The notes under the pieces are model-generated. The model had not been told where the DNA came from and searched no databases. It was given only the letters and a program-made list of their open reading frames with translations. Made by a program: the position numbers and the translations under genes. 64,000 nt of DNA, from NCBI GenBank assembly GCA_963826055.1, contig CAWGVO010000017.1, forward strand, positions 333,564 through 397,563, written 5' to 3'. The stretch comes from JBBDMC01 sp963826055. Its GTDB lineage: Bacteria > Pseudomonadota > Alphaproteobacteria > Rhizobiales > Kaistiaceae. Of this stretch, positions 24,720-33,778 are shown piece after piece; position 1 is the stretch's first letter, and each line of letters starts with the position of its first letter.

Positions 24720-26198
24720 ATGAGCGCTGGTCAAAGCGCGACTTCGCGGGAAATCCGCGTCATCGACACAACACTCCGGGACGCGCATCAGTGCCTGTGG
24801 GCCACCCGCATGCGGACAGCCCACATGTTGCCGATCCTCCCTGCGATCGATCGGGTGGGCTTTGAGTCGGTGGATCTGATGGGAACGATCCAGTTCGACG
24901 TGTCTGTGCGTTACCTCAAGGAGGATCCGTGGGAGCGGGTGCGGCTGGTGCACAAAGCGGCGCCCAACACGCGCTTTCGTGCGCTCATCCGCAGCAAGAA
25001 CATTGCCGCATTCGACTTTTTCCCGGACGACGTGATCGAGTTGTGGGTCGAACGCCTGTTCGCGAACGGGTTCCGAGTGATCGGTGCTTTCGACGGATTG
25101 AACGATGTGGACAATATCGTCGGCGGTCTTCGTCGTGCCAAGGCGCTTGGAGCCTATACGTTCGGGGCGCTGTCGTTCTGCGAGAGTCCGCTGCATACGG
25201 ACCAGCACTACGCCGATACCGCCCGGGCGTTGATCGAGCGTGCCGATGTCGACTCTCTTATGCTCAAGGACGCGGGCGGGCTGCTGACGGTCGATCGAAT
25301 CCGCACTCTGGTTCCGATATTGCGTGAGGTGGCGGGATCGCGCCCGCTGGAGCTTCACAGCCACTGCCTCACTGGGCTAGCGCCGTTGGTCTATCTGGAG
25401 GGTGCCAAGCTCGGCTGCGACCAGCTCCACCTGTCGGTAAAGCCGTTGGCAAACGGCGCGGCGCAGCCTGCGACACAGACGGTGGTCCGCAATCTCCGTC
25501 ACATGGGATTCACCGTAAATATCGACGACGGCCTGGTGGACGAGATGAGTGAGCACTTCGCGATGATCGCGAAGCGGGAAGGCAAGCCGATTGGCGTCCC
25601 GGCCGAATATGATGCCTTTCACTATGAGCATCAGATTCCGGGGGGGATGCTGTCCAACTTCCGCGAGCAACTCTCGATCGCGGGCCTCGGCGACAAGTTC
25701 GAGGCGCTGCTTGAAGAGTGCGCACGCGTGCGGCGTGATCTCGCCTGGCCGATCATGATTACTCCGTTCTCCCAGTTTGTTGGCACCCAGGCGGTCATGA
25801 ACGTAGTGCACGGCGAGCGCTATCGGGTGGTGCCGAACGAGGTGAAGAAGTATGTGCTTGGCTACTACGGCAAGCTGCTCGGGCCGGTCGATGCGGAGGC
25901 AATGGACCGCATCGTTGCGAACGGGTCGCGGGACATTCCGCTTGAGCCAAAGCCACTTGAGCCGATGGTGGCCAGGATCAGGGCGAAGTATCCGCATGCT
26001 TCCGATGACGAGCGCCTGTTGCGCATTATGTTTGCCGGCAAGCAGGTCGACGACATGTTGGCTGTGCAGCCGTTCGAGACGGAATATCCAGTTCGGTCTC
26101 CGGTCGTCGATCTGGTCAAGACACTGGTCGACCGCAAGAGCGACGCCCGCGTTCGCGTCAAAGGTGCGGAGCTCAGCTTGAAAGTGACCGCGCAATGA
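24720..26198 (+). CDS. Biotin-dependent carboxyltransferase subunit (OadA/PycB-like, catalytic domain only)
   Basis: A 492-residue TIM-barrel carboxyltransferase. IDTTLRDAHQ carries the metal aspartate (D16), SLMLKDAGG the lysine (K183), and ELHSHCLTG the metal histidines. The family FDV..RFL.EDPWERLR stretch is kept as FDVSVRYLKEDPWERVR, but the pocket motif usually LRGQN reads IRSKN, so the substrate may not be pyruvate or oxaloacetate. There is no biotin domain; it ends about residue 492 and the next gene supplies it. No biotin carboxylase gene is near. Start ATG 24720 is chosen over 24696. Confidence 0.85.
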   Translation: MSAGQSATSREIRVIDTTLRDAHQCLWATRMRTAHMLPILPAIDRVGFESVDLMGTIQFDVSVRYLKEDPWERVRLVHKAAPNTRFRALIRSKNIAAFDFFPDDVIELWVERLFANGFRVIGAFDGLNDVDNIVGGLRRAKALGAYTFGALSFCESPLHTDQHYADTARALIERADVDSLMLKDAGGLLTVDRIRTLVPILREVAGSRPLELHSHCLTGLAPLVYLEGAKLGCDQLHLSVKPLANGAAQPATQTVVRNLRHMGFTVNIDDGLVDEMSEHFAMIAKREGKPIGVPAEYDAFHYEHQIPGGMLSNFREQLSIAGLGDKFEALLEECARVRRDLAWPIMITPFSQFVGTQAVMNVVHGERYRVVPNEVKKYVLGYYGKLLGPVDAEAMDRIVANGSRDIPLEPKPLEPMVARIRAKYPHASDDERLLRIMFAGKQVDDMLAVQPFETEYPVRSPVVDLVKTLVDRKSDARVRVKGAELSLKVTAQ

Positions 26199-26725
26199 GT
26201 GGCCGCAAGCGGGACGGGGACGGTGCCGCAGACCTCACTCGACACGATATCGAGACGATCATCGACATCGTCAAGTCGGCTCCCGACATTGCCGAGTTTT
26301 CGCTGAAATACGGGGAGATCGAAATCTTCATTTCGCGCGGTTCCCATTCCACTGCGCGCGAGCAGGTTCGGGGAGAGGCGCAGCCGAGCCAGGCGCCCGC
26401 CCGCCCGCCGGCAGATATGGCCGCAACCGTGATGGCTGAAAGCCCGCCCTCGGTGAGCGCGCTCGCGGCTCGTCGGTCGAATGAGATTGTCGTTGAGGCT
26501 CCCATGGTCGGTACGTTCTACCGGGCGCCGGCGCCGGGCGAGGCGCCCTTCGTCAGCGTCGGCGACACGGTCGCGTCCGATGCCGTGCTGTGTATCATCG
26601 AGGTGATGAAACTGATGAACTCGATCGCGGCGCCGCGGGCGGGGACCGTCAAGCAGATATTGGTTGGCGACGGGGAAGGTGTGGAGTTCGGTCAGCCTCT
26701 GATTGTGATTGAAGTCGACGGGTAG
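26195..26725 (+). CDS. Biotin carboxyl carrier protein (AccB-like)
   Basis: A 176-residue protein. The N-terminal helix-strand region (IIDIVKSAPDIAEFSLKYGEIEIFISR) matches AccB, an Ala/Pro-rich linker follows, and the C-terminal biotinyl domain has EVMKLMNS with the modified lysine at K139 and the lead-in APMVGTFYRAPAPGEAPFVSVGD. It overlaps the carboxyltransferase stop (ATGA). A biotin carboxylase would be needed for carboxylation; perhaps AccC is shared from elsewhere in the genome, or the pair works as a decarboxylase/transcarboxylase. Confidence 0.9.
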   Translation: MSGRKRDGDGAADLTRHDIETIIDIVKSAPDIAEFSLKYGEIEIFISRGSHSTAREQVRGEAQPSQAPARPPADMAATVMAESPPSVSALAARRSNEIVVEAPMVGTFYRAPAPGEAPFVSVGDTVASDAVLCIIEVMKLMNSIAAPRAGTVKQILVGDGEGVEFGQPLIVIEVDG

Positions 26726-28167
26726 TGCTGCCTTTGTCCGACGGCATGGTGACGGCGGCCCGTGTCGAGGCGGCGGAAGCCGGTGTCGCGATGCTCAATC
26801 GCGGTGGCACTGCGGCCGATGCGGCCGCGGCCACGGCGTTGGCTCTCGCGGTGACGGATCCGGCCAACTGCGGCATCGGTGGATACGGCGGCTTCGCAGT
26901 CGTTGATGTGCCCGGCGCTCCCACTGCGCAGGTGGCGTTCAATACCGCTGCGCCGCATGCCCTCGATATCGATGTGTTGCGTGATGCGCCGCGACGGGGT
27001 CCTTTCGTGCGCTCGGGCCCGTCTGTATCCCCGCCGGCAGTCGTCGCCGGCCTGTGGTTGCTTCATCGGACTTACGGAAGGCTGCCCTGGGCCGAGATAG
27101 TGACGCCGGCCATTGCACTCGCCCGCGACGGCTTCGTGGTCGGCGACGATCTTGGGCGCGCGCTGAACTGGGCATTTCGCGATCGGGCAAAGGTGGAGCC
27201 GTCCTTCGCGCAGGTGTTCGGACCAGGCGACCGCCGGCCGGAGGCAGGTGACCGGCTTCGTCAGCCGGACCTGGCGGCAACTCTTGAGGCGGTGCAGCGC
27301 GATGGACCTGCCGCGCTGATTTCGGGACGGATCGCCGAATCTGTTGTTGCGACGGCCGCGAAAGCCGGGGGAAGTCTCCGGCAGCGCGACCTCGCCGACT
27401 TGGAGGCCTCTGTGCTTCCGGCGGTGGAAGTCGCAGTCGGTCCGGCAATGGTCCATGGGACCGAACCAACCACGTCCGGTTTCGGTGTTCTGAGCGATGC
27501 CCTCGCGGCAGCGGGGTCGGCGGCGTGGAACGCGCATGATCACCCGGCAACCCTGCGGCGGATCGAATCCGCTCTCCGGCAAGCATGGCGGGCGCGCGAG
27601 CAAACTGGAACCAGCCTGCTCGGCCGGTCGCACCCGGTGCAGCACACGAGTCATCTTTGCGCCGCCGACCGCAGCGGCGCGCTGGTCTCGCTGACGTTCA
27701 CGCACGGACCGCTTTGGTTCGGCAGCGGTCTTGTCGCCGATGGGACCGGTATCGTGCTCAATTGCGGGGCAAATCTCTTTGTGCGCGATCCGCGCAGCGG
27801 AAACGTCTTTGCGCAGGCCAATATCACGCCGGTTGTCGCCCGCACGGCAGACGGTTCGCGATACGCGTTTGGCACGCCTGGGGGCCGCAGAATTCCGGCC
27901 GTCGTCATGACGGTGCTTGTCGACATCATCGAGCGCGGGGCTCCGCTGGAGGTGGCGATCAACCAGCCGCGTGTGTCGGTGGCTGCGAACGGGACGCTGG
28001 AAGTCGAGCCGCCACTTGATTCGGTCTTGCCGGGAACGCGCTTGATCGCGCCCGACGAGTTCTACGGGCCGGCAAGCGGAATTCAGTTGTCGCCGGCGGG
28101 GGTTGCGGCCGGAGCCAAAGATGGACGGTTTGATGGGGCCGTGGTGGCCGGCCGGCCACCCGCCTAG
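26725..28167 (+). CDS. Gamma-glutamyltransferase family protein
   Basis: A 480-residue Ntn-hydrolase of the GGT family. Features: EAGVAMLNRGGTAADAAAATALAL and GGYGGFAVVD at the start, and the autoprocessing site at HTSHLCAADRSGALVSLT, where the threonine of TSH is the nucleophile (TTH in E. coli GGT). Later FGTPGGRRIPAVVMTVL and INQPRVSV follow. No signal peptide is visible, so it is likely cytoplasmic. The GTG start overlaps the BCCP stop by one base (TAGTG), so it belongs to the carboxyltransferase operon. It may hydrolyse a gamma-glutamyl or other amide. Confidence 0.85.
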   Translation: MLPLSDGMVTAARVEAAEAGVAMLNRGGTAADAAAATALALAVTDPANCGIGGYGGFAVVDVPGAPTAQVAFNTAAPHALDIDVLRDAPRRGPFVRSGPSVSPPAVVAGLWLLHRTYGRLPWAEIVTPAIALARDGFVVGDDLGRALNWAFRDRAKVEPSFAQVFGPGDRRPEAGDRLRQPDLAATLEAVQRDGPAALISGRIAESVVATAAKAGGSLRQRDLADLEASVLPAVEVAVGPAMVHGTEPTTSGFGVLSDALAAAGSAAWNAHDHPATLRRIESALRQAWRAREQTGTSLLGRSHPVQHTSHLCAADRSGALVSLTFTHGPLWFGSGLVADGTGIVLNCGANLFVRDPRSGNVFAQANITPVVARTADGSRYAFGTPGGRRIPAVVMTVLVDIIERGAPLEVAINQPRVSVAANGTLEVEPPLDSVLPGTRLIAPDEFYGPASGIQLSPAGVAAGAKDGRFDGAVVAGRPPA

Positions 28168-28226
28168 ACTGCTGCAAGGCGGCGGGAAACGGGCTGCGCA
28201 AGGGACAGATTTGCACTCAGCATTTC

Positions 28227-28244
28227 TGATGATTTGCTTCATCA
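28227..28244. repeat. Inverted repeat TGATGA-N6-TCATCA
   Basis: Perfect six-base arms around TTTGCT, followed by a T-rich stretch, 125-143 bases upstream of the M24 peptidase start and about 60 bases after the GGT-like stop. It may be an operator for the M24/ABC operon or a weak terminator of the preceding operon. The rest of the 28168-28369 gap holds no gene. Confidence 0.45.
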
Positions 28245-28369
28245 TTTTTGATTTTTGTGAACAAGAAGACTGGGGCAATATGCTGAGAATTCGGAAAAGT
28301 CGGGTGAAGAATCCGGTCCGCGCGGATGAGCGGTGCAGACAGATGATCTACAAGTAGGAGAATACCGGC

Positions 28370-29548
28370 ATGCTGGGAGTGTCGTACGGATTCGATAATC
28401 AAGACTGGACCGCGGGCATCGACATGCCGCGGATGCGGCGCGAGCGGACCGAGCGAGCTCGCATGCTGATGAAGAAGCATGGCTTCGACGCCCTTCTTTG
28501 TTACGACGCAGCCAATATCCGCTACGTCAGCAGCACTGTTGCGGGTGTTTCGGCCCAGGGGTCAAGGCATTGCTTACTGCCGGGTGACAACGGGCCGATC
28601 GTGTGGGAAATCGGATGTGATGCGGACCGCGAGCGGCAATGCGCGCCGTGGCTGAATGGTCGCATTCATTACGCGATCCCGTTGCGTTTCGCGCCGATGG
28701 AAGCAGCCAAGAAGTGGGCCGCGAACCTGAAAGCGGTGCTAAAGGAAGAGGGCCTCAACGATCCATTGGTGGGTATCGATGCGCCTACCACGAAAATGGC
28801 GGCAGCTCTCGAGTCGGCTGGCATTCGGTTCGCTGACGCCGGTCACGTGCTCTACGAGGCACGTCAGGTGAAGACCGAGGACGAGATACAGTGTTGCCGG
28901 CAGGCGATCGCGCTGGCCGAGCCCTGCTTCGACGTCGCGCAGACCATGATGCGACCGGGAGTGCGCGAGCGCGACATCCAGGCCGAGATGGCGGTGATCC
29001 TGTGCAAATACGGCGCTGAGGGCTATGCCGTGGTCGCGTCCGGCGATCATACCAACCCCTACTGGCGACGGACGTTGAACGATCGTGCGCTGCGGCCCGG
29101 TGACCTCGTCATCATCGACCGCATTCACCAGTTGAACGGCTATCCGTCCGACTACGTGCGCACGTTCCTGGTTGGCGACAAGGCGACGCAGAAGCAGAAG
29201 GATCTGCACAAGGCCTGCTACGACTACATGTACTCGGCCATTGATATCATCAAGCCGGGCGTGACAACCGTCGACATCGCCGAGAAGCTGCACGAAAAGG
29301 AAGACTACTCTGAGTTTACGCTGCAATTCGGTCACGGCATCGGACTGGCGGTCCACGAGCCGCCGTACATTACCCTCATGTCGAAATACGATCCGGTGGT
29401 GATCGAGCCGAACATGGTGCTGGCGGTCGAAACGCTCGTGGGCGAGGGCAACGAGGCGGTGCGGCTGGAGGAGAATTTGGTGGTCACCGAAAGCGGCTTC
29501 GAGATTCTCAGCCTGTACCCCTACGATGCGAAATTGACCGGAGGCTGA
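28370..29548 (+). CDS. M24 family metallopeptidase (Xaa-Pro dipeptidase/creatinase fold)
   Basis: A 392-residue protein with an N-terminal creatinase-like domain and a C-terminal pita-bread domain. All five metal ligands are seen: D in VIIDRIH, D in PSDYVRT, H in FGHGIGLAVHEPP, E in LAVETLVGEG and E in EENLVVT. The end, TESGFEILSLYPYDAKL, resembles DddP-type M24 proteins, so lyase or amidase chemistry is also possible. It stands directly before an ABC importer: its stop codon (TGA) is immediately followed by the next ATG. Confidence 0.85.
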   Translation: MLGVSYGFDNQDWTAGIDMPRMRRERTERARMLMKKHGFDALLCYDAANIRYVSSTVAGVSAQGSRHCLLPGDNGPIVWEIGCDADRERQCAPWLNGRIHYAIPLRFAPMEAAKKWAANLKAVLKEEGLNDPLVGIDAPTTKMAAALESAGIRFADAGHVLYEARQVKTEDEIQCCRQAIALAEPCFDVAQTMMRPGVRERDIQAEMAVILCKYGAEGYAVVASGDHTNPYWRRTLNDRALRPGDLVIIDRIHQLNGYPSDYVRTFLVGDKATQKQKDLHKACYDYMYSAIDIIKPGVTTVDIAEKLHEKEDYSEFTLQFGHGIGLAVHEPPYITLMSKYDPVVIEPNMVLAVETLVGEGNEAVRLEENLVVTESGFEILSLYPYDAKLTGG

Positions 29549-30316
29549 ATGGCCGCACTCGAATGCAGGTCCGTATGCCTCGAGTTCGAGTTGGCGGGGC
29601 GCCGGCTGCGGGTGCTCGAAGATGTGACCGTGTCGGTGAAGGAAAGGGAGTTCGTATCTCTGCTCGGCCCCAGCGGTTGCGGCAAATCCAGCTTGCTGAA
29701 CATCGTGGCTGGGTTCATGCGTCCAACCAGCGGACGCGTGCTGGTGGGTGGCAGAGAGATATCGCGGCCGGGCCGGGATCGGGGTGTGGTGTTCCAGGAG
29801 CATGCCCTGTTTCCGTGGATGACAGTGCGTCAGAACATTGAGTTCGGCCCAGACGTGAACGGCATGCCGAAGCAGGCGCGGGCCAGGAAAGTCGACGAGC
29901 TGATCGCCCTCGTCGGCCTCACCGGCTTCGAAGACGCTTTCCCGAAACAGCTTTCCGGCGGTATGCGCCAGCGGGTGGCGGTCAGTCGTGCGCTGGCGAC
30001 GACGCCGGATATTCTGCTCATGGATGAGCCGTTCAGTGCTCTGGACGAACAGACCCGGGAGACGCTACGCGAGGAGTTCGAGCGCATCTGGCAGATGACT
30101 GCGCAGACAGTACTGCTGGTTACGCACAGCATCGACGAGTCGGTGCTAATGTCTGATCGGGTCGTCGTCATGAAAGCAAAGCCCGGTCGGGTGCTTGAGG
30201 TGATCGACATCGACTTGCCGCGGCCGCGCAACGACACGAGCCCGGAGTTCATTGAGAAGAAACGCCTAATCAACAGGATTCTGTATCAAAATGGCCGGGA
30301 TGCAGCAGTCCAATGA
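29549..30316 (+). CDS. ABC transporter ATPase, nitrate/sulfonate/taurine (SsuB/TauB) type
   Basis: A 255-residue ABC ATPase. Walker A LGPSGCGKSS, signature LSGGMRQR, Walker B ILLMDEPFSAL and the switch histidine in LLVTHSIDES are all present. HALFPWMTVRQNI matches SsuB/TauB type. GAGG precedes the ATG. It drives the permease that follows; the start of that gene overlaps its end. Confidence 0.92.
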   Translation: MAALECRSVCLEFELAGRRLRVLEDVTVSVKEREFVSLLGPSGCGKSSLLNIVAGFMRPTSGRVLVGGREISRPGRDRGVVFQEHALFPWMTVRQNIEFGPDVNGMPKQARARKVDELIALVGLTGFEDAFPKQLSGGMRQRVAVSRALATTPDILLMDEPFSALDEQTRETLREEFERIWQMTAQTVLLVTHSIDESVLMSDRVVVMKAKPGRVLEVIDIDLPRPRNDTSPEFIEKKRLINRILYQNGRDAAVQ

Positions 30317-31195
30317 GTGTGGGTCGTGTCGATGGCTTTGAGGGTGGATCCGGACGCGAGGCCAACTGGTTCTCGTGGGTTGGCCTGGGTGTTCCGGTTG
30401 AGCGGGAGAGTATTGGACAGCGACCCCTTTTGGCGGGTCGGTGCGGTCGTGCTGTTCCTTGTGGTCTGGCAGCTCTTCGCGATGCTCAATCAGAGTATCC
30501 GGATTGTGAACCCGTTGTTCATGATCCCACCGCTCGAATTGGGCAATACCGCGATGCGGCAGTGGAACGACGGAATTCTGTGGGCCGACGTTTGGGCGAG
30601 CATGTCGACCGCCATGAAGGGCTACCTGATCGGATGTTCGGTCGGCATCGTGACCGGGATCATGAGCGGTTACCTCCAGCTTGTTCAGCGGCTCTGGGAT
30701 CCGATCGTGCAGATTTTCCGGCCGATCCCACCATTGGCGTTTCTGCCAATGTTCATTCTCTACCTCGGCATCGGCGACCTGACGCGCGTACTGTTCATCG
30801 CCTATGCGGTCTACTTCTACACCTACATGAATGCCATGCAGGGAGTGCGCCACATAGATCCGGTTCTGGTGCGCGCGGCCCTCTCGCTCGGTGCGACGAA
30901 GATCAGGATCTTTCGTTCGATCATCCTGCCCGGCGCGATGCCTTCGGTCATGACCGGGCTCAGGGTCAGCGCCGGCATGGCTCTCTTCGTGCTTGTCGCG
31001 GCCGAACTGATCGCCGCCGATCAAGGGATCGGCTACCGCATCATGTGGGCACGTCAATATTTTCAGGTCGATACGATGCTGTTCGACGCCTTCCTCATCG
31101 GCTTTCTCGGTTTCATCATCGATGCGGGGATGCGTCGTCTGGAGGGCTGGGTGCTGCGATGGAAGCCGGAGGTTTCGGAAAACACAGGCCGTTGA
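30317..31195 (+). CDS. ABC transporter permease, SsuC/TauC type
   Basis: About 292 residues with six hydrophobic segments and the inner-membrane signature RAALSLGATKIRIFRSIILPGAMPSVMTGLR (EAA loop). FRPIPPLAFLPMFILYLGIGD and AAELIAADQGIGYRIM are typical for taurine/sulfonate/nitrate permeases. The start could be GTG 30317 or ATG 30332; I list the longer form. It joins the ATPase before it and the binding protein after it. Confidence 0.9.
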   Translation: MWVVSMALRVDPDARPTGSRGLAWVFRLSGRVLDSDPFWRVGAVVLFLVVWQLFAMLNQSIRIVNPLFMIPPLELGNTAMRQWNDGILWADVWASMSTAMKGYLIGCSVGIVTGIMSGYLQLVQRLWDPIVQIFRPIPPLAFLPMFILYLGIGDLTRVLFIAYAVYFYTYMNAMQGVRHIDPVLVRAALSLGATKIRIFRSIILPGAMPSVMTGLRVSAGMALFVLVAAELIAADQGIGYRIMWARQYFQVDTMLFDAFLIGFLGFIIDAGMRRLEGWVLRWKPEVSENTGR

Positions 31196-31269
31196 CGAAT
31201 ACGGTCGCCAATTTACGAGCCAACAAAAGGTCGTGACGTGAACAATCGTCACTCAAGGGAGGAACAACG

Positions 31270-32334
31270 ATGACAACAGGTTGTGTATACGCTCGCCGCC
31301 ACGAGGGTCGGAGAGTCGTGGGCAAGTTGGGCATGATGGCCGGCTTGCTGATAGCGGCTTCGGTTGTTGCCGGCAGCGCCGTTGCGGAGCCGGAGCTCAA
31401 AGATATCACGGTCTACAGCGACCTCGACTTCCAAGGGCCGGTTCAGCTTATCACTGCCCAAAAGAAGGGCTTCTTCGAAAAGTTCGGACTTAACGTCACC
31501 GCCAAATACTACCAGAGCGGCAGCGATATTCCGCCCGGTATGATTGGCGGATCAATCGTGCTCGCCCATGGAGGCTTCGCCAACCCGATGGTGGTCGAAG
31601 ACCAGGGATTCCCGGTCAAGATCGTCGGTCAAGTCGCCGACTGGGCGCGTAGCACCGGGATCGTGGTGAAGAAGGAGCTCGCCGACGCATCGCCTACGGA
31701 TTTGAAGACATTGATTGGCCCCGACATCCCGGTGCTGAGGATGTTCTGGCTCAACTGGACCAAGGCCAACGGCATCGATCCCGCCAACGTCAAGTGGCTG
31801 AACGCGGCGCCGTCGGATGCGCTGGCCGGGTTCATCGGCGGCAACGCGGACGCCTTGCTGATGTGGGCACCTCAGATCATCAAGGCGGCCGAGACCAACG
31901 GCGTGATGTGGGCGGACGGGCGTGTGTCGCACAGGCCCGGCCACGAGGGCCCACAGTCCGTCTATTACAATTGGGGCGTTATTTTCGCCTCGGCCGACTG
32001 GGCCAGCAAATATCCGAAGACGCTTGAGGCGTATCTCAGCGGCATCTACATGGCGCAGGAGTACATCAAGTGCCACAAGGATGAGGTTGCGCAACTCGTT
32101 GGCGACGTCTCGCATATCGACGTTGCCCTCGGCAAGCAGATCATGGGCATGAACGACTACCAGGTGGGAATGGACGCTTCATTCGTGAAAGAGGCGCAGG
32201 GCGCGGCTGATTTCTACCACGGCGCCGGCATGCTCAAGAAATCATACGACCTCAGCACGATCGTGGACCCATCGCCGATCGACAAGGTGATGAGCGAGGT
32301 CGAAGTGCCTGCCGAATGGAAGTCTTGCATGTGA
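31270..32334 (+). CDS. ABC transporter substrate-binding protein, NMT1/SsuA-like
   Basis: A 354-residue secreted protein with a signal peptide (GLLIAASVVAGSAVAEP). ITVYSDLDFQGPVQLITAQKKGFFEKFGLNV and ALLMWAPQIIKAAE are of the NMT1/THI5-like family that includes SsuA and TauA. GGGAGGAACAACG precedes the ATG, a strong site. It likely binds a small sulfonate, heterocycle or other anion; no evidence for any one. It is followed by the PPC-domain and HpcH aldolase genes, possibly the enzymes for the same substrate. Confidence 0.88.
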   Translation: MTTGCVYARRHEGRRVVGKLGMMAGLLIAASVVAGSAVAEPELKDITVYSDLDFQGPVQLITAQKKGFFEKFGLNVTAKYYQSGSDIPPGMIGGSIVLAHGGFANPMVVEDQGFPVKIVGQVADWARSTGIVVKKELADASPTDLKTLIGPDIPVLRMFWLNWTKANGIDPANVKWLNAAPSDALAGFIGGNADALLMWAPQIIKAAETNGVMWADGRVSHRPGHEGPQSVYYNWGVIFASADWASKYPKTLEAYLSGIYMAQEYIKCHKDEVAQLVGDVSHIDVALGKQIMGMNDYQVGMDASFVKEAQGAADFYHGAGMLKKSYDLSTIVDPSPIDKVMSEVEVPAEWKSCM

Positions 32335-32382
32335 GACAGACTGATCGGCGATCGATCGAACGCGCGTAAAGGAGAAGGACAT

Positions 32383-32886
32383 ATGGTCAAGCACGTCGCT
32401 GGCAAATTGAAAGAAGTGATCTATGCACACTTCGAGCCCAACGAAGACCTGATGAAGGGCATCAAGCAGGTGGTGGTCGAGCGCAAGATCCATACCGGGT
32501 TGGTGCTTTCGATCACCGGAGGGCTGGTCAAGGCGCGCCTGTCATATTTTCCGCACGCGGGGCCACTCAATTCGACGCCGATCGACTTCTTCGACATCCC
32601 GGGTCCGCTCGAGGCGAGCGGACACGGGGTGATCGGCCTGAAAGCCAAAGACGGGTCGCCGTACGTTCATGTCCACCTCGACGTGACGAACGGCGACTAC
32701 GCGATCATGGGGCACTTGGAGGAAGGAACGATCGTCCGCTCTCTTTACAAGCGCTCTCACTTCACGATTGCACTGGCGTCGGTCGAAGGCGTGGCGTTCA
32801 ACCTGCTCGAGGATGAAGAGGCACGCAAAGCCAGTCCGGAGAAGTTCCCCGTTGGTGTGCTGTATCACGAGCTTGCCGAAGTCTGA
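32383..32886 (+). CDS. PPC-domain (DUF296-like) protein
   Basis: A 167-residue protein resembling the plant-and-prokaryote-conserved (PPC) fold. The matching parts are FEPNEDLMKGIKQVVVERKIHTGLVLSITGG and GSPYVHVHLDVTNGDYAIMGHLEEGTIV, with the histidine cluster HVH and a GHL that in PPC proteins bind metal. Its role is not known: DUF296 proteins are mostly uncharacterised in bacteria. A GGAGAAGG site precedes ATG 32383. It lies between the ABC binding protein and the aldolase, in one direction, so it is likely part of the same pathway. Confidence 0.75.
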   Translation: MVKHVAGKLKEVIYAHFEPNEDLMKGIKQVVVERKIHTGLVLSITGGLVKARLSYFPHAGPLNSTPIDFFDIPGPLEASGHGVIGLKAKDGSPYVHVHLDVTNGDYAIMGHLEEGTIVRSLYKRSHFTIALASVEGVAFNLLEDEEARKASPEKFPVGVLYHELAEV

Positions 32887-32980
32887 GCTTCATGACCGAG
32901 CTCGCGGTGGCATTGTATTGCCCGTAGGGTCCAGCCGAGAGCCGCTCTGAGGTTGAAGGACCACAAGAACGGACTGAAGA

Positions 32981-33778
32981 ATGAAAGAAAACAAGACCAA
33001 GCGGCTGCTGCGTGAGGGCAAGACGGCGATTGGCACGTTTTGCTATTTTCCGACGCCGTGGGTGGTGGAAATCGCCGGCCTGGCCGGCATGGACTTCGTT
33101 ATTGTCGATCTCGAGCATGCCGCAAAGGACATGCTCGTGGTCGAATCCATGGTGGTGGCCGCCGAGCTGACATCGATGACGTCGATCATTCGCGTGCCGT
33201 CGGCTGACGAAAAAGAGATCCTGCAGGTTCTCGAGACGGGCGCTCAGGGCATCATGGTGCCGCTGGTCGATAGCGCTGAAACTGCGGCGCGCGCGGTTGC
33301 GGCGGCAAAGTACCCGCCGGACGGCACCCGGGGTGTGTGCCGCTCCACCCGTGCCAACCAGTTTGCCATGCAAGTGCCCAAGTTTGCCGAATTTGCCCAA
33401 TCGACAAACGACGAGATGTTGGTCATCGCGATGATCGAGGACAAGAAAGGTGTCGAAAATGTCGAGGAGATCCTCGAAACCGGGATCGATGGTATTCTCC
33501 TTGGGCCGGCGGACCTCTCGGGTTCTCTGGGCGTGATGGGCCAAACGGACCATCCGTTGGTGCGCGAGGCGATCGAGCACGTGACGGCGGCGGTCATGGC
33601 GCAGGATCGCGTGTGGATGGGCAATCTCGTGTTCTCGGCCGACGACGTCGAACGATGGCTGGCCAAGGGCCATCGCTTCTTCAGCTATGGCATCGACACG
33701 CAGATGCTCGCGCACAGCTATCAAAAGGCCGTCGAAAGCGTGCGTGCTCGGATCGCGGACCGGCGATCAAACCGGTAA
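32981..33778 (+). CDS. HpcH/HpaI aldolase family protein
   Basis: A 265-residue class II aldolase of the HpcH/HpaI family. FVIVDLEHAAKD, the metal glutamate in IAMIEDKKGVEN and the metal aspartate in LLGPADLSGSLG are present, and TRGVCRSTRANQF resembles the R.F...R pocket region. These enzymes cleave hydroxy-oxo acids to pyruvate and an aldehyde. It ends the five-to-six gene M24/ABC/PPC operon. Confidence 0.9.
   Translation: MKENKTKRLLREGKTAIGTFCYFPTPWVVEIAGLAGMDFVIVDLEHAAKDMLVVESMVVAAELTSMTSIIRVPSADEKEILQVLETGAQGIMVPLVDSAETAARAVAAAKYPPDGTRGVCRSTRANQFAMQVPKFAEFAQSTNDEMLVIAMIEDKKGVENVEEILETGIDGILLGPADLSGSLGVMGQTDHPLVREAIEHVTAAVMAQDRVWMGNLVFSADDVERWLAKGHRFFSYGIDTQMLAHSYQKAVESVRARIADRRSNR

Noticed and set aside
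28239..28262. Rho-independent terminator after the GGT-like gene
   Set aside because: The T-rich stretch follows an AT-rich six-base stem; too weak to call a terminator, so it is listed as an inverted repeat.
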